Shown: positions 1-8,998 of the stretch, piece after piece | Layout of the letters: each line of letters starts with the position of its first letter | Position numbering within the stretch: the stretch's first letter is position 1 | DNA from: Gelatiniphilus marinus | Lineage (GTDB): Bacteria > Bacteroidota > Bacteroidia > Flavobacteriales > Flavobacteriaceae | DNA: 64,000 nt | Assembly: GCF_042678305.1 (NCBI RefSeq) | Contig: NZ_JBHUDT010000004.1 | Strand: one strand, 5' to 3' | The notes under the pieces: generated by a model | The model's input: the letters and a program-made list of their open reading frames with translations, nothing else | The model's database searches: none | What the model was told of the DNA's origin: nothing | Program-made: the position numbers and the translations under genes

Positions 1-949
1 CATTGCCTTTTATAAAATGATGCCGTAATGGCAATACTATTTGAATCAAAAAATAAATTGAAAACAATGCGATTAACGGGGTTTTATATTTGGGAACAAC
101 AACCTCATCTAATTCATAAAAAACCTTCTTTTTTAAAAATAACTTTTGAATGGTTTTCGGGTTAAAAAAGAACACAGTAAAAGCCAATGCCAAATACGGA
201 AAAATGCCAATTTGAAATACAAATGAATTGAACAAATGAAAGAAAACAGAAACTATAAACGCCCATTTTCTGGTAGGTTTAAACAATAGCAACGGAATAA
301 TTAAACCATCAAATAAAATACCACCATAAGCCAACGCAAAATGCAACCCTTTTTGCTGAAGCAACTCGCCCACCAAAACATAATGCTGTTTGCTTTTCAT
401 TAGTAACTCTATAACCGAAGCATCCAACCAATCGGGGTATAATTTGGCTACCGATGCATAAGTATAAACAATAAATAACTGAAGCACAAAAACCAAATTG
501 CACCACAGCGGCATCGCATAACTTTTAAGTTTCGGGTTTTGTTTCGCATCTAATGAGGCGTACTTGTTCGCAGGCATAAAAACCATAATGCCGCTTATAA
601 GCATTAATAAATAGTAATGGTTATTGTACGACGATTTTTGCATCAAATAGGTTGCAGACCACATAATTGTAAAACCTAAAATGCTTAACCTGTATTTGTA
701 ACCTAGCATAATGCCCAGAGCAAACACAGCCATTAAGGCAAAGTACCAATACATGCCATTTGCGGGCAAGGGCTGCAACCACTCAAAACCTATAAACGAA
801 AACGTAAAATCGGGGTCGATAAAAACCCGTTTTACCCAACCGGTTAGAATAGCACCAACAGATTCTAAAAAACAAAGCAGCCCAAAAAGGATTCTAAAAA
901 CTATTAAAGCCGAATTATCTATACGCTTAAACAACCATTTATTTAGCAT
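1..949 (-). CDS. HTTM-domain (vitamin K gamma-carboxylase-like) membrane protein, 3' end outside window
   Basis: This reading frame stays open from the ATG at 949 to the left edge of the window (about 316 codons visible). I translated it by hand from the reverse strand. It begins MLNKWLFKRIDNSALIVFRI and has several hydrophobic segments. The SYNNHYYLLML stretch and a following PANKYASLD motif are typical of the HTTM domain, the membrane domain shared with vitamin K-dependent gamma-carboxylases. In bacteria this family is mostly uncharacterised and carboxylase activity should not be assumed. The ATG lies inside the last codons of ribF (11-nt overlap), so the two genes are probably cotranscribed and translationally coupled. 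The C-terminus is not in the window. Confidence 0.85.
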   Translation of the reverse strand, partial: MLNKWLFKRIDNSALIVFRILFGLLCFLESVGAILTGWVKRVFIDPDFTFSFIGFEWLQPLPANGMYWYFALMAVFALGIMLGYKYRLSILGFTIMWSATYLMQKSSYNNHYYLLMLISGIMVFMPANKYASLDAKQNPKLKSYAMPLWCNLVFVLQLFIVYTYASVAKLYPDWLDASVIELLMKSKQHYVLVGELLQQKGLHFALAYGGILFDGLIIPLLLFKPTRKWAFIVSVFFHLFNSFVFQIGIFPYLALAFTVFFFNPKTIQKLFLKKKVFYELDEVVVPKYKTPLIALFSIYFLIQIVLPLRHHFIKGN

Positions 950-1877
950 GGTGCTTTGCTATATAGGCTTGCGCCGTTTGCTTGTCTTTTGCAAGTTGGT
1001 CTTTTAAGGCTTCAACCGACTCGAATTTTTGCTCGTCGCGAATACGTTCGTGCAAATCTATTTGGATGGTTTTGTTGTAAATATCTTTTTTAAAATTAAA
1101 AAAATGGACTTCTATGCTTTCGCTAATGCCGTTAACCGTTGGGTTAACACCAACATTTAGCATACCGAATATTTTTTTTTGGTTGAAAACGGAACTCACA
1201 ATATAAGACCCGTATTTAGGAATTAATTTATAATCTTCTTCAACCTTTATATTAGCGGTGGGAAACCCCAATGGCTTGCCCAAGCCTTTGCCCTTAACAA
1301 CTGTTCCGGTAATCATAAAATTATAGCCCAAAAACATGTTGGCTTTGGCAATGTCGCCTTCGTTTAAAGCTTTTCTTATTTTGGTAGAGCTTACGGCAAC
1401 ATCGTTAATATCTTGTGCCGAAATTTCCTCGACCTCAAAATTAAAGGTGTTTCCAAAGCGTTTTAAGTCGTCTATATCAGCGTTACGGTTTCTTCCAAAC
1501 CGGTGGTCGTAACCAATAATTACTTTTTTGGCTTGTAGTTTATCGACCAGGATTTGCTTTACGAAATCTTCGGCGGAAAGCCTGGAAAAGGCTGTGGTAA
1601 ACTTTTTAATAAGCAAGTAATCCAATCCTAAAGCCTTTAATATAGTATGGCGCTCTTTAATGGTATTTATTAGTTTAATAGACGAGTCTTTTTGCAAGAC
1701 CATGCGCGGATGCGGAAAAAAAGTAAGGATTACAGATTTTAAACCTTCTTGTTTTGCGGCGTCAATTAGACGCTTAACAATTTTTTGATGCCCAATGTGC
1801 ACCCCATCAAAAGTACCAATGGTTACTACGGTTGGTGCCTTTGCCTTATAGGATTCAATATTGTTTATACGGTTCAT
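939..1877 (-). CDS. ribF: Bifunctional riboflavin kinase / FAD synthetase
   Basis: This cytosolic enzyme phosphorylates riboflavin to FMN and then adenylylates it to FAD. The 312 residues are the usual family length. The N-terminal nucleotidyltransferase half has GTFDGVHIGH at residues 21-30, followed by FFPHPR and GYDHRFGRNR. The C-terminal riboflavin kinase half has GKPLGFPTAN near residue 200, then NVGVNPT and the conserved ESIEVHFF stretch. Both catalytic halves look intact. The stop codon overlaps the start of the downstream HTTM gene. The start ATG at 1877 is preceded by an AT-rich leader with no Shine-Dalgarno, as is normal in this phylum. Confidence 0.97.
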   Translation of the reverse strand: MNRINNIESYKAKAPTVVTIGTFDGVHIGHQKIVKRLIDAAKQEGLKSVILTFFPHPRMVLQKDSSIKLINTIKERHTILKALGLDYLLIKKFTTAFSRLSAEDFVKQILVDKLQAKKVIIGYDHRFGRNRNADIDDLKRFGNTFNFEVEEISAQDINDVAVSSTKIRKALNEGDIAKANMFLGYNFMITGTVVKGKGLGKPLGFPTANIKVEEDYKLIPKYGSYIVSSVFNQKKIFGMLNVGVNPTVNGISESIEVHFFNFKKDIYNKTIQIDLHERIRDEQKFESVEALKDQLAKDKQTAQAYIAKHHAK

Positions 1878-1890
1878 TTAACAAATAAAA

Positions 1891-1921
1891 TTGCTAATTT
1901 CATATTAAAAAATTAGATTTG
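1891..1921 (+). promoter_or_regulatory. Bacteroidota-type promoter for the metalloprotease gene
   Basis: TTG at 1891-1893, a 20-nt spacer, and TAGATTTG at 1914-1921 match the -33/-7 consensus TTG-N(17-23)-TAnnTTTG. The predicted transcription start is near 1928, about 30 nt before the chosen ATG. Confidence 0.65.
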
Positions 1922-1959
1922 TTAGCATTACATTAAAAAAATTGCTCGAAAAAATGTTT

Positions 1960-4900
1960 ATGAAAACAAAACTACATTATGTTTTATCAATAGCAATACT
2001 TTTGTTTATATTTTCGGCTACGGCCCAAAATACAACATGGAAAAAAATTGAGCATATTGAAAACCCGGAAAATTTAGCAAAACTTAATCTAAATAATGAT
2101 ACCGTTCATTTATTTGAACTGAATGCTTCGTTATTGCAGCAAGAGGTATTATCTACACCGTTACGAAATGCCAAAAAAAAGACATCAGTAAAAACAATTA
2201 GTGTTCCTGGTTTACACGGTGAATTTGAAAGTTTTAACCTTTTTGAAGCCCCTGTTTTTTCAACAGAACTTGCCGCAAAATACCCTAATATTAAATCGTA
2301 TGTAGGGGTTAGCACTAAAGACCCTAAAACACGATTGCGCATGAGCGTTTCGCCCCAGGGCGTTCAAACCATGATATCGTATGTTGATAAACCAACGGTG
2401 TTTATGCAACCTATAAAAAAAGGAAGCAATGCATATGTTTTGTACAAAAAACATTCTAAAAACAAATCGAACCACCGATTTGAATGCAATACCATTGATG
2501 AGCTAAATGAGATGTTTAACAAATCGAGTAAATCCAAAGCCAACGAAGGTGGAGCGAATAACCAAACTTTACAGAAATTCAGGATAGCAGTTTCAACCAC
2601 TGCCGAATATACTGCGTATCACGATGATGGAATCCCAGGAAATGGAAATGCCGTTGCCGATGCACTTGCAGCCATTAACGCTACCTTAACACGCGTAAAC
2701 CAGGTTTTTGAAACTGATATGGCGGTAACTTTTGAGCTTATTTCAAATAACAACTTAGTTGTTTATACAGATGCCGCAACAGACCCCTATTCTGACGCGA
2801 GTGTAGGAGCAGACTCGGACAATTCAAATAATTTAAGCGGATGGAGTTTACAGGTCCAGAATACCTTATCGAGTGTTATTGGAAATGCAGCTTACGATAT
2901 AGGGCACTTATTTGGCGCCTCTGGTGGAGGTGGTAACGCGGGTTGTATTGGTTGTGTTTGTAGTAATGACGACACCTCTGATTCTTTCGATAAAAATAAA
3001 GGTAGCGCATTCACTTCGCCCGCAGATGCCATTCCAGAAGGCGACACTTTTGATATTGATTATGTAGCCCACGAAATAGGGCACCAAATGGGAGCCAACC
3101 ACACCTGGGCGTTTGATTCTGAAGGCACAGGAGTAAATTCTGAACCTGGGAGCGGCACAACTATAATGGCTTATGCCGGAATTACAGGTCCAGACAATGT
3201 GGCCTTAAACAGTGACGATTATTTTCACTACCACAGCATTAAGCAAATACTGGATAATTTAGCAACAAAAAGCTGCCAAACCACTGAAGCTATTGCTAAC
3301 AACCCGCCAATTGCTGATGCCGGAAATGATTATAACATACCCAAAGGCACAGCCTATGTTTTAAAAGGCGCTGCAACCGATACTGACGGGAGTGACAACC
3401 TTACCTATTGCTGGGAACAAATTGATAGCGGGGTAACAAATTATCAGAATTTTGGCCCAACACTACTTGGTGGTTCTATGAATAGGTCCTTACCGCCAAC
3501 TGGATTTTCTTATAGGTATATTCCTAAATTTTCAAGTGTAGTTAGCGGTAACACAACCCAAACAAACCCTGTTTTAGGGAGTGATTGGGAAACCGTTTCA
3601 ACTGTAGCAAGAACTTTAAAATGGGCACTAACAGTAAGAGACAGATCGCCTTCATCTGCTAGTGGCGGGCAAACCAGCTACGATACCATGCAAATAAACG
3701 TTGAAGATGTAACACCATTTACTGTAACAAACCCTATTTATTGGGTTCAAGGCACTACAGAAACTATCAATTGGGAGGTAGGACAAACAACAAATGGCAC
3801 TATAAATTGCCAAACGGTAAATATTAAATTATCCACTGATGGTGGTTTAAAGTTTTTAACACCTATAGCTACAAATGTGCCCAATAACGGAGCGTACACT
3901 TTTACGGTTCCAGCAGTTGCCAATACCGATAAAGCAAGAATATTAGTAGAGGCTGCCGATAATATTTTCTATGATGTTTCTGATTTTGATTTTTTAATTA
4001 CAACAGAACCTGATTTTTTAATGATAAATGAAACTTTAGATCCTATTGGCTGTGGAAATACTGCCGTTTTTCACTTTGATTTTATTACTTTAAACAGCTT
4101 TTCAGAAACCACCACGTTTAGTGCTACTGGTAACCCTGGAGCTTCAGTAGTTTCGTTTTCACCAAGCGCCAGAAACACATCGGGCCCAGTAACCATGACG
4201 GTATCTAATTTAGATGCTGTACCACAAAACGATTACAATATAACCATTACAGCAACCCCAACACCCACTTCAAGTTTAACGAAATCCAAAGATGTAAATC
4301 TTCCGTTTTATAATCAGATTTGTGGGTCTGTGGCAAACACAACTTATAGTACGAGTACCACTTTGGTCGAGTTTAATACCATTAATAATTCTACAGGTAA
4401 AGGAGATGATATTCCTGTCCCTCCCAATAGCGATGGCTATAGCGATTACACTTCAATCTCCACTAACTTAAACCGAAACAGCTCTTACAACCTAACAGTA
4501 CATGCCAACACAGACGGCGACTTTACCACTAGCACTGCGGTTTGGATAGATTGGAACCAAAATTGCAGTTTTGATGATGCTGGAGAAGCCTATAATTTAG
4601 GTGATGCTACCAATACTGCAGATGGGGCAACAGGTAACTCGCCACTATCTATTGTGGTCCCCAATGATGCTGTTTTAGGCAGTACCATTATGAGAGTATC
4701 TACAAAGTTTAGCGGAGACGGCAACCCTATTGCCTGCGAAAATGGTTTTGATGGCGAAGTGGAGGATTATACACTTAACGTACAAGCATCATTAGCTGTT
4801 GAAGAATTTGGTTTCGATAATTTTGTGGTTTTCCCCAACCCAAACAAAGGCGAGTTTACCATAAAATTAAACAGCTCGTTATCTAGTACCATTTATGTGG

Positions 4901-5061
4901 AGGTTTTTGATTTGAGAGGCAGAACAATCTATAAAAACACCTACAAAGATACTGGCGATTTTAATGAAAAAGTAAATTTAAACATGGTTCAATCCGGAAT
5001 GTATATTTTAAATGTAAGCGATGGGTTACGAACATCTACTAAAAAGATAATTGTTGAGTAA
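1960..5061 (+). CDS. Secreted reprolysin-like zinc metalloprotease with GEVED and T9SS sorting domains
   Basis: This is a large predicted exported protease. I chose the ATG at 1960 because it gives a clean signal peptide (MKTKLHYVLSIAILLF, ending ATAQ). An ATG at 1954 and a TTG at 1942 are also in frame. The catalytic domain carries HEIGHQMGANH with zinc ligands at about H371, H375 and H381, and a Met-turn in GTTIMAYAG, which is the metzincin (M12B-like) pattern. After a region resembling Ig/PKD folds comes a GEVED domain (WIDWNQNCSFDDAGE to GEVEDYTL). The last ~85 residues (VFPNPNKGEF onward) are a type A T9SS sorting domain, so the protein should cross the outer membrane and be anchored or released. 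The substrate is unknown. A good promoter precedes it and it appears monocistronic. Confidence 0.93.
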   Translation: MKTKLHYVLSIAILLFIFSATAQNTTWKKIEHIENPENLAKLNLNNDTVHLFELNASLLQQEVLSTPLRNAKKKTSVKTISVPGLHGEFESFNLFEAPVFSTELAAKYPNIKSYVGVSTKDPKTRLRMSVSPQGVQTMISYVDKPTVFMQPIKKGSNAYVLYKKHSKNKSNHRFECNTIDELNEMFNKSSKSKANEGGANNQTLQKFRIAVSTTAEYTAYHDDGIPGNGNAVADALAAINATLTRVNQVFETDMAVTFELISNNNLVVYTDAATDPYSDASVGADSDNSNNLSGWSLQVQNTLSSVIGNAAYDIGHLFGASGGGGNAGCIGCVCSNDDTSDSFDKNKGSAFTSPADAIPEGDTFDIDYVAHEIGHQMGANHTWAFDSEGTGVNSEPGSGTTIMAYAGITGPDNVALNSDDYFHYHSIKQILDNLATKSCQTTEAIANNPPIADAGNDYNIPKGTAYVLKGAATDTDGSDNLTYCWEQIDSGVTNYQNFGPTLLGGSMNRSLPPTGFSYRYIPKFSSVVSGNTTQTNPVLGSDWETVSTVARTLKWALTVRDRSPSSASGGQTSYDTMQINVEDVTPFTVTNPIYWVQGTTETINWEVGQTTNGTINCQTVNIKLSTDGGLKFLTPIATNVPNNGAYTFTVPAVANTDKARILVEAADNIFYDVSDFDFLITTEPDFLMINETLDPIGCGNTAVFHFDFITLNSFSETTTFSATGNPGASVVSFSPSARNTSGPVTMTVSNLDAVPQNDYNITITATPTPTSSLTKSKDVNLPFYNQICGSVANTTYSTSTTLVEFNTINNSTGKGDDIPVPPNSDGYSDYTSISTNLNRNSSYNLTVHANTDGDFTTSTAVWIDWNQNCSFDDAGEAYNLGDATNTADGATGNSPLSIVVPNDAVLGSTIMRVSTKFSGDGNPIACENGFDGEVEDYTLNVQASLAVEEFGFDNFVVFPNPNKGEFTIKLNSSLSSTIYVEVFDLRGRTIYKNTYKDTGDFNEKVNLNMVQSGMYILNVSDGLRTSTKKIIVE

Positions 5062-5080
5062 ATAAAAGCCAATTTATAAA

Positions 5081-5195
5081 AAAGGGACAAACTGAAAAGT
5101 CTAATTCTATTTTATACTGAGTACTTAGACTGCGCTCAGCACAAACTTTGCCCAAATATTTTACTTATTTACAATCAAGAAACTAAAGCTATCAA
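5081..5195. repeat. Diverged ~110-bp intergenic repeat, copy 1
   Basis: The segment resembles 16571-16690: both start with an A-run plus GGG, share TTCTATT, contain a REP-like GCTCAG core (5124-5143 here) and end near an ACAATCAA block. It follows the metalloprotease stop and contains no ORF. Confidence 0.5.
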
Positions 5196-5228
5196 ATTAA
5201 GCTAAAAAGGCTTTTTAAACAGCTTTTT
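5196..5228 (-). terminator. Possible weak terminator after pth
   Basis: On the minus strand an A-run/AGCT stem faces AGCC followed by a T-run, forming an imperfect short hairpin directly after the pth stop codon. Confidence 0.3.
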
Positions 5229-5855
5229 TTATTTGCCATTAAAGCTATTCATGGTATGGTTAACACCTGCCAACACAAAAGATTTTATAAGTTCTACCGA
5301 TTTTTCTAAACGTTCTTTAAGGTTTTTGTTTTCTTGTTCGGTCCAATCGCCCAAAACGTAATCTACTTGCCGGCCTTTGCTAAACGTGTCGCTTATCCCA
5401 AACCTAAAACGATTGTATTTTACGGTGTTTAATTTATTTTGAATATCTTTTAATCCGTTATGCCCACCATCACTTCCTTTGGTTTTTACGCGAATACTGC
5501 CAAATGGCAAGTTTAAATCGTCTGTTATAACCAACAGGTTTTCTAAAGGTATTTTCTCTTTTGTTAGCCAATACAAAACAGCTTTTCCGCTTAAATTCAT
5601 ATACGTGTTGGGTTTTAAAAATATAAAGGTTCTGCCTTTTAATTTGTAAGTAGCAAGGTCTCCTAGTTTTTGGGTTTCGAAAGTCAAATCTTCTTTTTGA
5701 GCAAAATAATCTAAAACTTTAAAACCAATGTTGTGTCTGGTATTCTGATATTTTTCGCCAATATTCCCCAGGCCTACTATTAAGAATTTTTTCATTGAAT
5801 CTTGTTCTGCTGTTTTATTTTTCTTGTTAAATAAGTTTGACAAAAATTGCCACAT
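5229..5855 (-). CDS. pth: Peptidyl-tRNA hydrolase
   Basis: Pth cleaves peptidyl-tRNAs released from stalled ribosomes and so recycles tRNA. The core begins MKKFLIVGLGNIG and carries the family signature NTRHNIGF with the catalytic histidine, then FLKPNTYMNLSG and DDLNLPFGSIRVK with GGHNGL. The open frame has a 20-residue lysine-rich N-terminal extension (MWQFLSNLFNKKNK) ahead of the canonical start. If translation begins at the internal ATG (5795), the protein is 188 residues, which is the usual size. I kept the longer form because both ATGs are plausible. It is third in the minus-strand order prs, ctc, pth, but the 213-bp gap to ctc holds a terminator-like hairpin and a REP element, so a separate promoter is possible. 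Confidence 0.95.
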   Translation of the reverse strand: MWQFLSNLFNKKNKTAEQDSMKKFLIVGLGNIGEKYQNTRHNIGFKVLDYFAQKEDLTFETQKLGDLATYKLKGRTFIFLKPNTYMNLSGKAVLYWLTKEKIPLENLLVITDDLNLPFGSIRVKTKGSDGGHNGLKDIQNKLNTVKYNRFRFGISDTFSKGRQVDYVLGDWTEQENKNLKERLEKSVELIKSFVLAGVNHTMNSFNGK

Positions 5856-5964
5856 CTGTTTTTTTTTTGCTAAAATACATTAAACATGCCAAAAATTGGA
5901 TTGTTACTTTGTTTTAGGCTGATATGCCCGCGTTAGGGATTGTAGTGGAAAGCCCGACCTGCCA

Positions 5965-5984
5965 CCTTGAGCGGAGTCGAAAGG
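5965..5984. repeat. REP-like element, TGAGC/GTCGAAAGG family
   Basis: CCTTGAGCGGAGTCGAAAGG lies between pth and ctc. It belongs to the same short family as copies near 5124, 16614, 16696, 20254, 20752, 20833, 21408, 31367 and 63338. A GTTAGGGATTG block just upstream (near 5932) is shared with the element at 55716. Confidence 0.6.
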
Positions 5985-6012
5985 CAAGGGTAACGCCCAA
6001 ATTTTGATTATA

Positions 6013-6045
6013 AAAAAAGCATCCTGAATTAACAGAATGCTTTTT
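6013..6045. terminator. Terminator after ctc
   Basis: The inverted repeat AAAAGCAT ... ATGCTTTT carries an A-run on one side and a T-run on the other. It sits just past the ctc stop and could act in either direction. Confidence 0.7.
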
Positions 6046-6068
6046 ATTATTTGATTGAGGATATATTT

Positions 6069-6695
6069 CTATTCTTGTGCTGCTGGTGCTTCTGCGCCTT
6101 CTGCCTCTGTGCCTTCTACTTCTTCTTCGTCTTCATCATCTACAATTGCTACTCTAGACGTGCTCACTCTACAAACCACAGTATTGTCGTTGTGCAAGAA
6201 GGTGTAGCCTTCAGTTGGCAAATCGCTAACTGCTACTTTATCGCCAATTTTAAGAGGTGTAATATCTATTTCTATAAAATCCGGTAAGTTTGCAGGTAGT
6301 GCCTTAATACGGAGTTTTCTGTTGGTTCTTCTTAAAACACCACCGTTTTTAACACCTCTTGAGTTCCCTACAAGTTTAACGGGTATGTTTAGTGCTATTT
6401 CTTTGTCTTCGAATAACTGATAGAAATCTATGTGTAAAATCCTGTCTGTTACTGGGTGGAATTGAATGTCTTGAAGTACAGCGTTAAAAGTGTTTCCATT
6501 GTCCAGCTCAATCACAACTGTATGCGCATTTGGCGTATATACAAGTTTTGAGAAGGCTAATTCTGGTGCAGAGAAATGCACTGGTTTGTCTCCTCCGTAT
6601 AATACGCAAGGAACCTGACCAGCATTACGTAAGGCTTTTGTTGCTTTTTTGCCCACGCTTTCTCTTTGAGATCCGTTGATTGTAATTGATTTCAT
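6069..6695 (-). CDS. 50S ribosomal protein L25/Ctc
   Basis: This is a 208-residue L25 of the long Ctc type, which binds 5S rRNA in the large ribosomal subunit. The N-terminal domain (MKSITINGSQRESVGKKATK) carries the conserved start and the VLYGG loop. A second beta domain (GVLRRTNRKLRIKALP, then IEIDITPLKIGDKV) follows. The last ~30 residues are very acidic and alanine-rich (DDEDEEEVEG), a common variable tail in Bacteroidota L25. It lies 97 bp downstream of prs on the same strand, an order also common in other bacteria, which suggests one transcription unit. Confidence 0.96.
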   Translation of the reverse strand: MKSITINGSQRESVGKKATKALRNAGQVPCVLYGGDKPVHFSAPELAFSKLVYTPNAHTVVIELDNGNTFNAVLQDIQFHPVTDRILHIDFYQLFEDKEIALNIPVKLVGNSRGVKNGGVLRRTNRKLRIKALPANLPDFIEIDITPLKIGDKVAVSDLPTEGYTFLHNDNTVVCRVSTSRVAIVDDEDEEEVEGTEAEGAEAPAAQE

Positions 6696-6792
6696 TTAAA
6701 AATTATTTATTGATTATTAATATTATTATTGAACACTTCTTTATCTTATACTTTGCAGTGTCCCTTTAACCGTTCTGGACAAAAAAAGGGCT

Positions 6793-7734
6793 TTACATTA
6801 CAAATTGAGAACTTATAGATTTGTTGTGATGCACTTTATGCATTACGTTTGCAAACAGATCGGCACAGGTTAAAACCCTTACTTTATCGCTTTTCTGCGT
6901 TAAAGGAATTGAATCTGTTACTATTAATTCTTCAAGTTTTGAGTTTTCCAATTTTTTGTAAGCGTCTCCAGATAATATAGGATGGGTACAAATGGCCCTT
7001 ACACTCAAGGCACCGCGCTCCATCATTAAATCTGCGGCCTTGGTTAAGGTTCCTGCCGTGTCTACCATATCGTCAACCAGTACTACGTTTTTTCCTTCAA
7101 CATTACCTATAAGCTCCATGTGCGAAATCACATTAGCCTTAGCGCGCTGTTTGTAACAAATTACAACATCGCTTTCTAGTGCTTTGGAGTAAGCATAAGC
7201 TCTTTTAGATCCACCCATATCTGGAGAAGCAATAGTTAAATTTGGCAACTTTAAGCTTTCTAGATAAGGTAGAAAAATAGTGGAGGCAAACAAATGATCT
7301 ACGGGTTTCTCAAAAAAGCCCTGTATTTGATCGGCATGCAAATCCATTGTAATTATTCTGGTTGCACCTGCAGCTTCAAGCATTTTAGCTATTAATTTTG
7401 CTGCAATGGGCACTCTGGGTTTATCTTTTCTATCTTGTCTTGCCCAGCCAAAATATGGCATAACTGCTGTTATGTGTCTCGCAGATGCGCGTTTCGCAGC
7501 GTCTATCATTAACAACAGTTCCATTAAATTTTCAGAACTCGGATTGGTAGATCCTATAATGAAAATTCGGGTTCCTCTTATAGATTCCTCGTAAGAGGGC
7601 TGAAACTCGCCATCGCTATACTTAGATGTAATTACATTACCCAATGCTGTCCCATAGGCTTTTGCAATGTTTTTGGCAAGTTCTGTACTTTGCGTACAAG
7701 TAAATATTTTAGCTTCCGTATTAGCGGTTGGCAT
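6793..7734 (-). CDS. prs: Ribose-phosphate pyrophosphokinase (PRPP synthetase)
   Basis: The enzyme makes 5-phosphoribosyl-1-pyrophosphate from ribose 5-phosphate and ATP, for purine, pyrimidine, His, Trp and NAD synthesis. The 313 residues match class I PRPP synthetases. Visible motifs are the flexible loop region YFGWARQDRKDKPR, the metal-binding segment ITMDLHADQIQGFF, and the PRPP-binding loop VVLVDDMVDTAGTL. The catalytic lysine/arginine region SPDMGGSKRAYAYSK is present. The start ATG at 7734 lies ~50 nt downstream of a TAAATTTG -7 box. Downstream genes are ctc and pth. Confidence 0.97.
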   Translation of the reverse strand: MPTANTEAKIFTCTQSTELAKNIAKAYGTALGNVITSKYSDGEFQPSYEESIRGTRIFIIGSTNPSSENLMELLLMIDAAKRASARHITAVMPYFGWARQDRKDKPRVPIAAKLIAKMLEAAGATRIITMDLHADQIQGFFEKPVDHLFASTIFLPYLESLKLPNLTIASPDMGGSKRAYAYSKALESDVVICYKQRAKANVISHMELIGNVEGKNVVLVDDMVDTAGTLTKAADLMMERGALSVRAICTHPILSGDAYKKLENSKLEELIVTDSIPLTQKSDKVRVLTCADLFANVMHKVHHNKSISSQFVM

Positions 7735-7786
7735 AGTTAATAGGTTGTATTAGAGTGTAAAAGACGCACTTTTTTTTATCGAGGTG

Positions 7787-7794
7787 CAAATTTA
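7787..7794 (-). promoter_or_regulatory. -7 element for prs
   Basis: On the minus strand this reads TAAATTTG, an exact TAnnTTTG match about 50 nt before the prs start. No good TTG was found at the -33 position. Confidence 0.4.
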
Positions 7795-7834
7795 TACATT
7801 TATTTTTACCTGTAAAGTATATTGTATGGAATTT

Positions 7835-7867
7835 TTGTGATTTATATAAAAAATATATTTATTTTTG
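7835..7867 (+). promoter_or_regulatory. Promoter of tRNA-Leu
   Basis: TTG at 7835-7837, a 22-nt spacer and TATTTTTG at 7860-7867. The predicted start is ~7 nt downstream, a few bases before the mature tRNA 5' end. Confidence 0.65.
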
Positions 7868-7879
7868 CAGTCTTAAATT

Positions 7880-7961
7880 GCTCAAGTGGCGGAATTGGTA
7901 GACGCGCTGGATTCAAAATCCAGTTTCTTCGGAAGTGTGGGTTCGATTCCCACCTTGAGTA
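7880..7961 (+). tRNA. tRNA-Leu (anticodon CAA)
   Basis: The 82-nt sequence folds as a class II tRNA. The 7-bp acceptor stem GCTCAAG pairs with CTTGAGT (one G-U pair). The anticodon stem CTGGA/TCCAG encloses the loop TTCAAAA with anticodon CAA at 7914-7916. There is a long variable arm, and the T arm contains GGTTCGATTCC. CCA is not encoded. It is a single-gene unit with its own promoter and terminator. Confidence 0.96.
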
Positions 7962-7967
7962 CTTAGC

Positions 7968-8000
7968 AAAAGTCGAGGTTTTTTTACCTCGACTTTTTTT
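7968..8000 (+). terminator. Intrinsic terminator of tRNA-Leu
   Basis: Stem AAAGTCGAGGT pairs with ACCTCGACTTT across a short T loop and is followed by a T-run. It starts 7 nt after the tRNA. Confidence 0.9.
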
Positions 8001-8071
8001 GTTAAAGCAAACTCTAATAATATAATCGAGGCTAAATCTAAACAAACATTTTCTAAACCTTTGCTTTTACT

Positions 8072-8079
8072 TACCTTTG
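8072..8079 (+). promoter_or_regulatory. -7 element for the yicC-gmk-nadD unit
   Basis: TACCTTTG is an exact TAnnTTTG match 22 nt before the yicC ATG. A -33 TTG at correct spacing is not evident. Confidence 0.5.
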
Positions 8080-8101
8080 CGCAACTTAATATATTTTGAA
8101 T

Positions 8102-8959
8102 ATGATACATTCAATGACAGGTTACGGAAAATCTGTATTACAATTGCCCACAAAAAAAATTACCATCGAGCTTAAAAGCCTAAACAGTAAAAACTTAGAC
8201 TTAAACGCGAGAATGCCCTCTATTTACAGAGAAAAAGAACTCGCCATAAGAAAGCTTCTCGCTAAAAAACTAGAACGCGGTAAAATAGATTTTTCAATTT
8301 ATGTTGAAACCACCGCCGAGGATACCTCGACACAAATTAACGAACCTGTTGTAAAACAATATATTAACCAACTAAAAAAAGTAGTTGACGGCAACGCCAT
8401 GGATTTACTTAAAATGGCCGTTCGTTTTCCCGATGCTTTAAACACCATTCGGGAAGAGATAGACGAAAACGAATGGAAATCCATTGAAAACGAAATCAAC
8501 ACAGCCATAGCCCATTTAAACAATTACCGCCTAACAGAAGGCAAAGTTTTAGAACAGGATTTTATAAACCGCATAACAACCATTGACAACATACTAGAGC
8601 AGGTAGTTACCATGGATCCGGACAGGATAACAGGTGTTCGCGAGCGTTTAGCAAAAGGCATTGATGAGCTAAAAGAAAAATACGACGAAAACCGTTTCGA
8701 GCAAGAACTTATATACTATATTGAAAAATTTGATATTACCGAAGAAATAGTGCGCTTAAAAAACCATTTAAACTATTTTACAGAAAGCCTGAACTCCAAC
8801 GATTCCAACGGCAAAAAATTAGGATTTATCGGCCAAGAAATAGGCAGGGAAATTAACACTATTGGCTCTAAAAGCAATTACGCGCCCATGCAGCAATTGG
8901 TAGTGCAGATGAAAGATGAATTGGAAAAAATCAAGGAACAATTATTAAACGTACTGTAA
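8102..8959 (+). CDS. YicC-family protein (probable endoribonuclease)
   Basis: I start at the ATG at 8102 (MIHSMTGYGKS), because MTGYG near the N-terminus is the family hallmark; a TTG two codons upstream is less likely. The 285-residue product has the YicC N-terminal domain (EIKSLN-like ELKSLNSKNLDLNARMP) and the C-terminal DUF1732 block (KLGFIGQEIGREINTIGSKSN). The E. coli homolog is reported to be an endoribonuclease acting on small RNAs; the exact substrate here is unknown. It heads a likely operon with gmk (39 bp gap) and nadD (7 bp gap), a common arrangement in Bacteroidota. Confidence 0.94.
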   Translation: MIHSMTGYGKSVLQLPTKKITIELKSLNSKNLDLNARMPSIYREKELAIRKLLAKKLERGKIDFSIYVETTAEDTSTQINEPVVKQYINQLKKVVDGNAMDLLKMAVRFPDALNTIREEIDENEWKSIENEINTAIAHLNNYRLTEGKVLEQDFINRITTIDNILEQVVTMDPDRITGVRERLAKGIDELKEKYDENRFEQELIYYIEKFDITEEIVRLKNHLNYFTESLNSNDSNGKKLGFIGQEIGREINTIGSKSNYAPMQQLVVQMKDELEKIKEQLLNVL

Positions 8960-8998
8960 AAAAATTAGCAATATTCAGTAAAAAACATTCGTGTATTC

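Noticed and set aside
711..1007. Plus-strand ORF of 98 codons over the HTTM/ribF junction
   Set aside because: It is antisense to two recognisable minus-strand genes and has no protein-like features.
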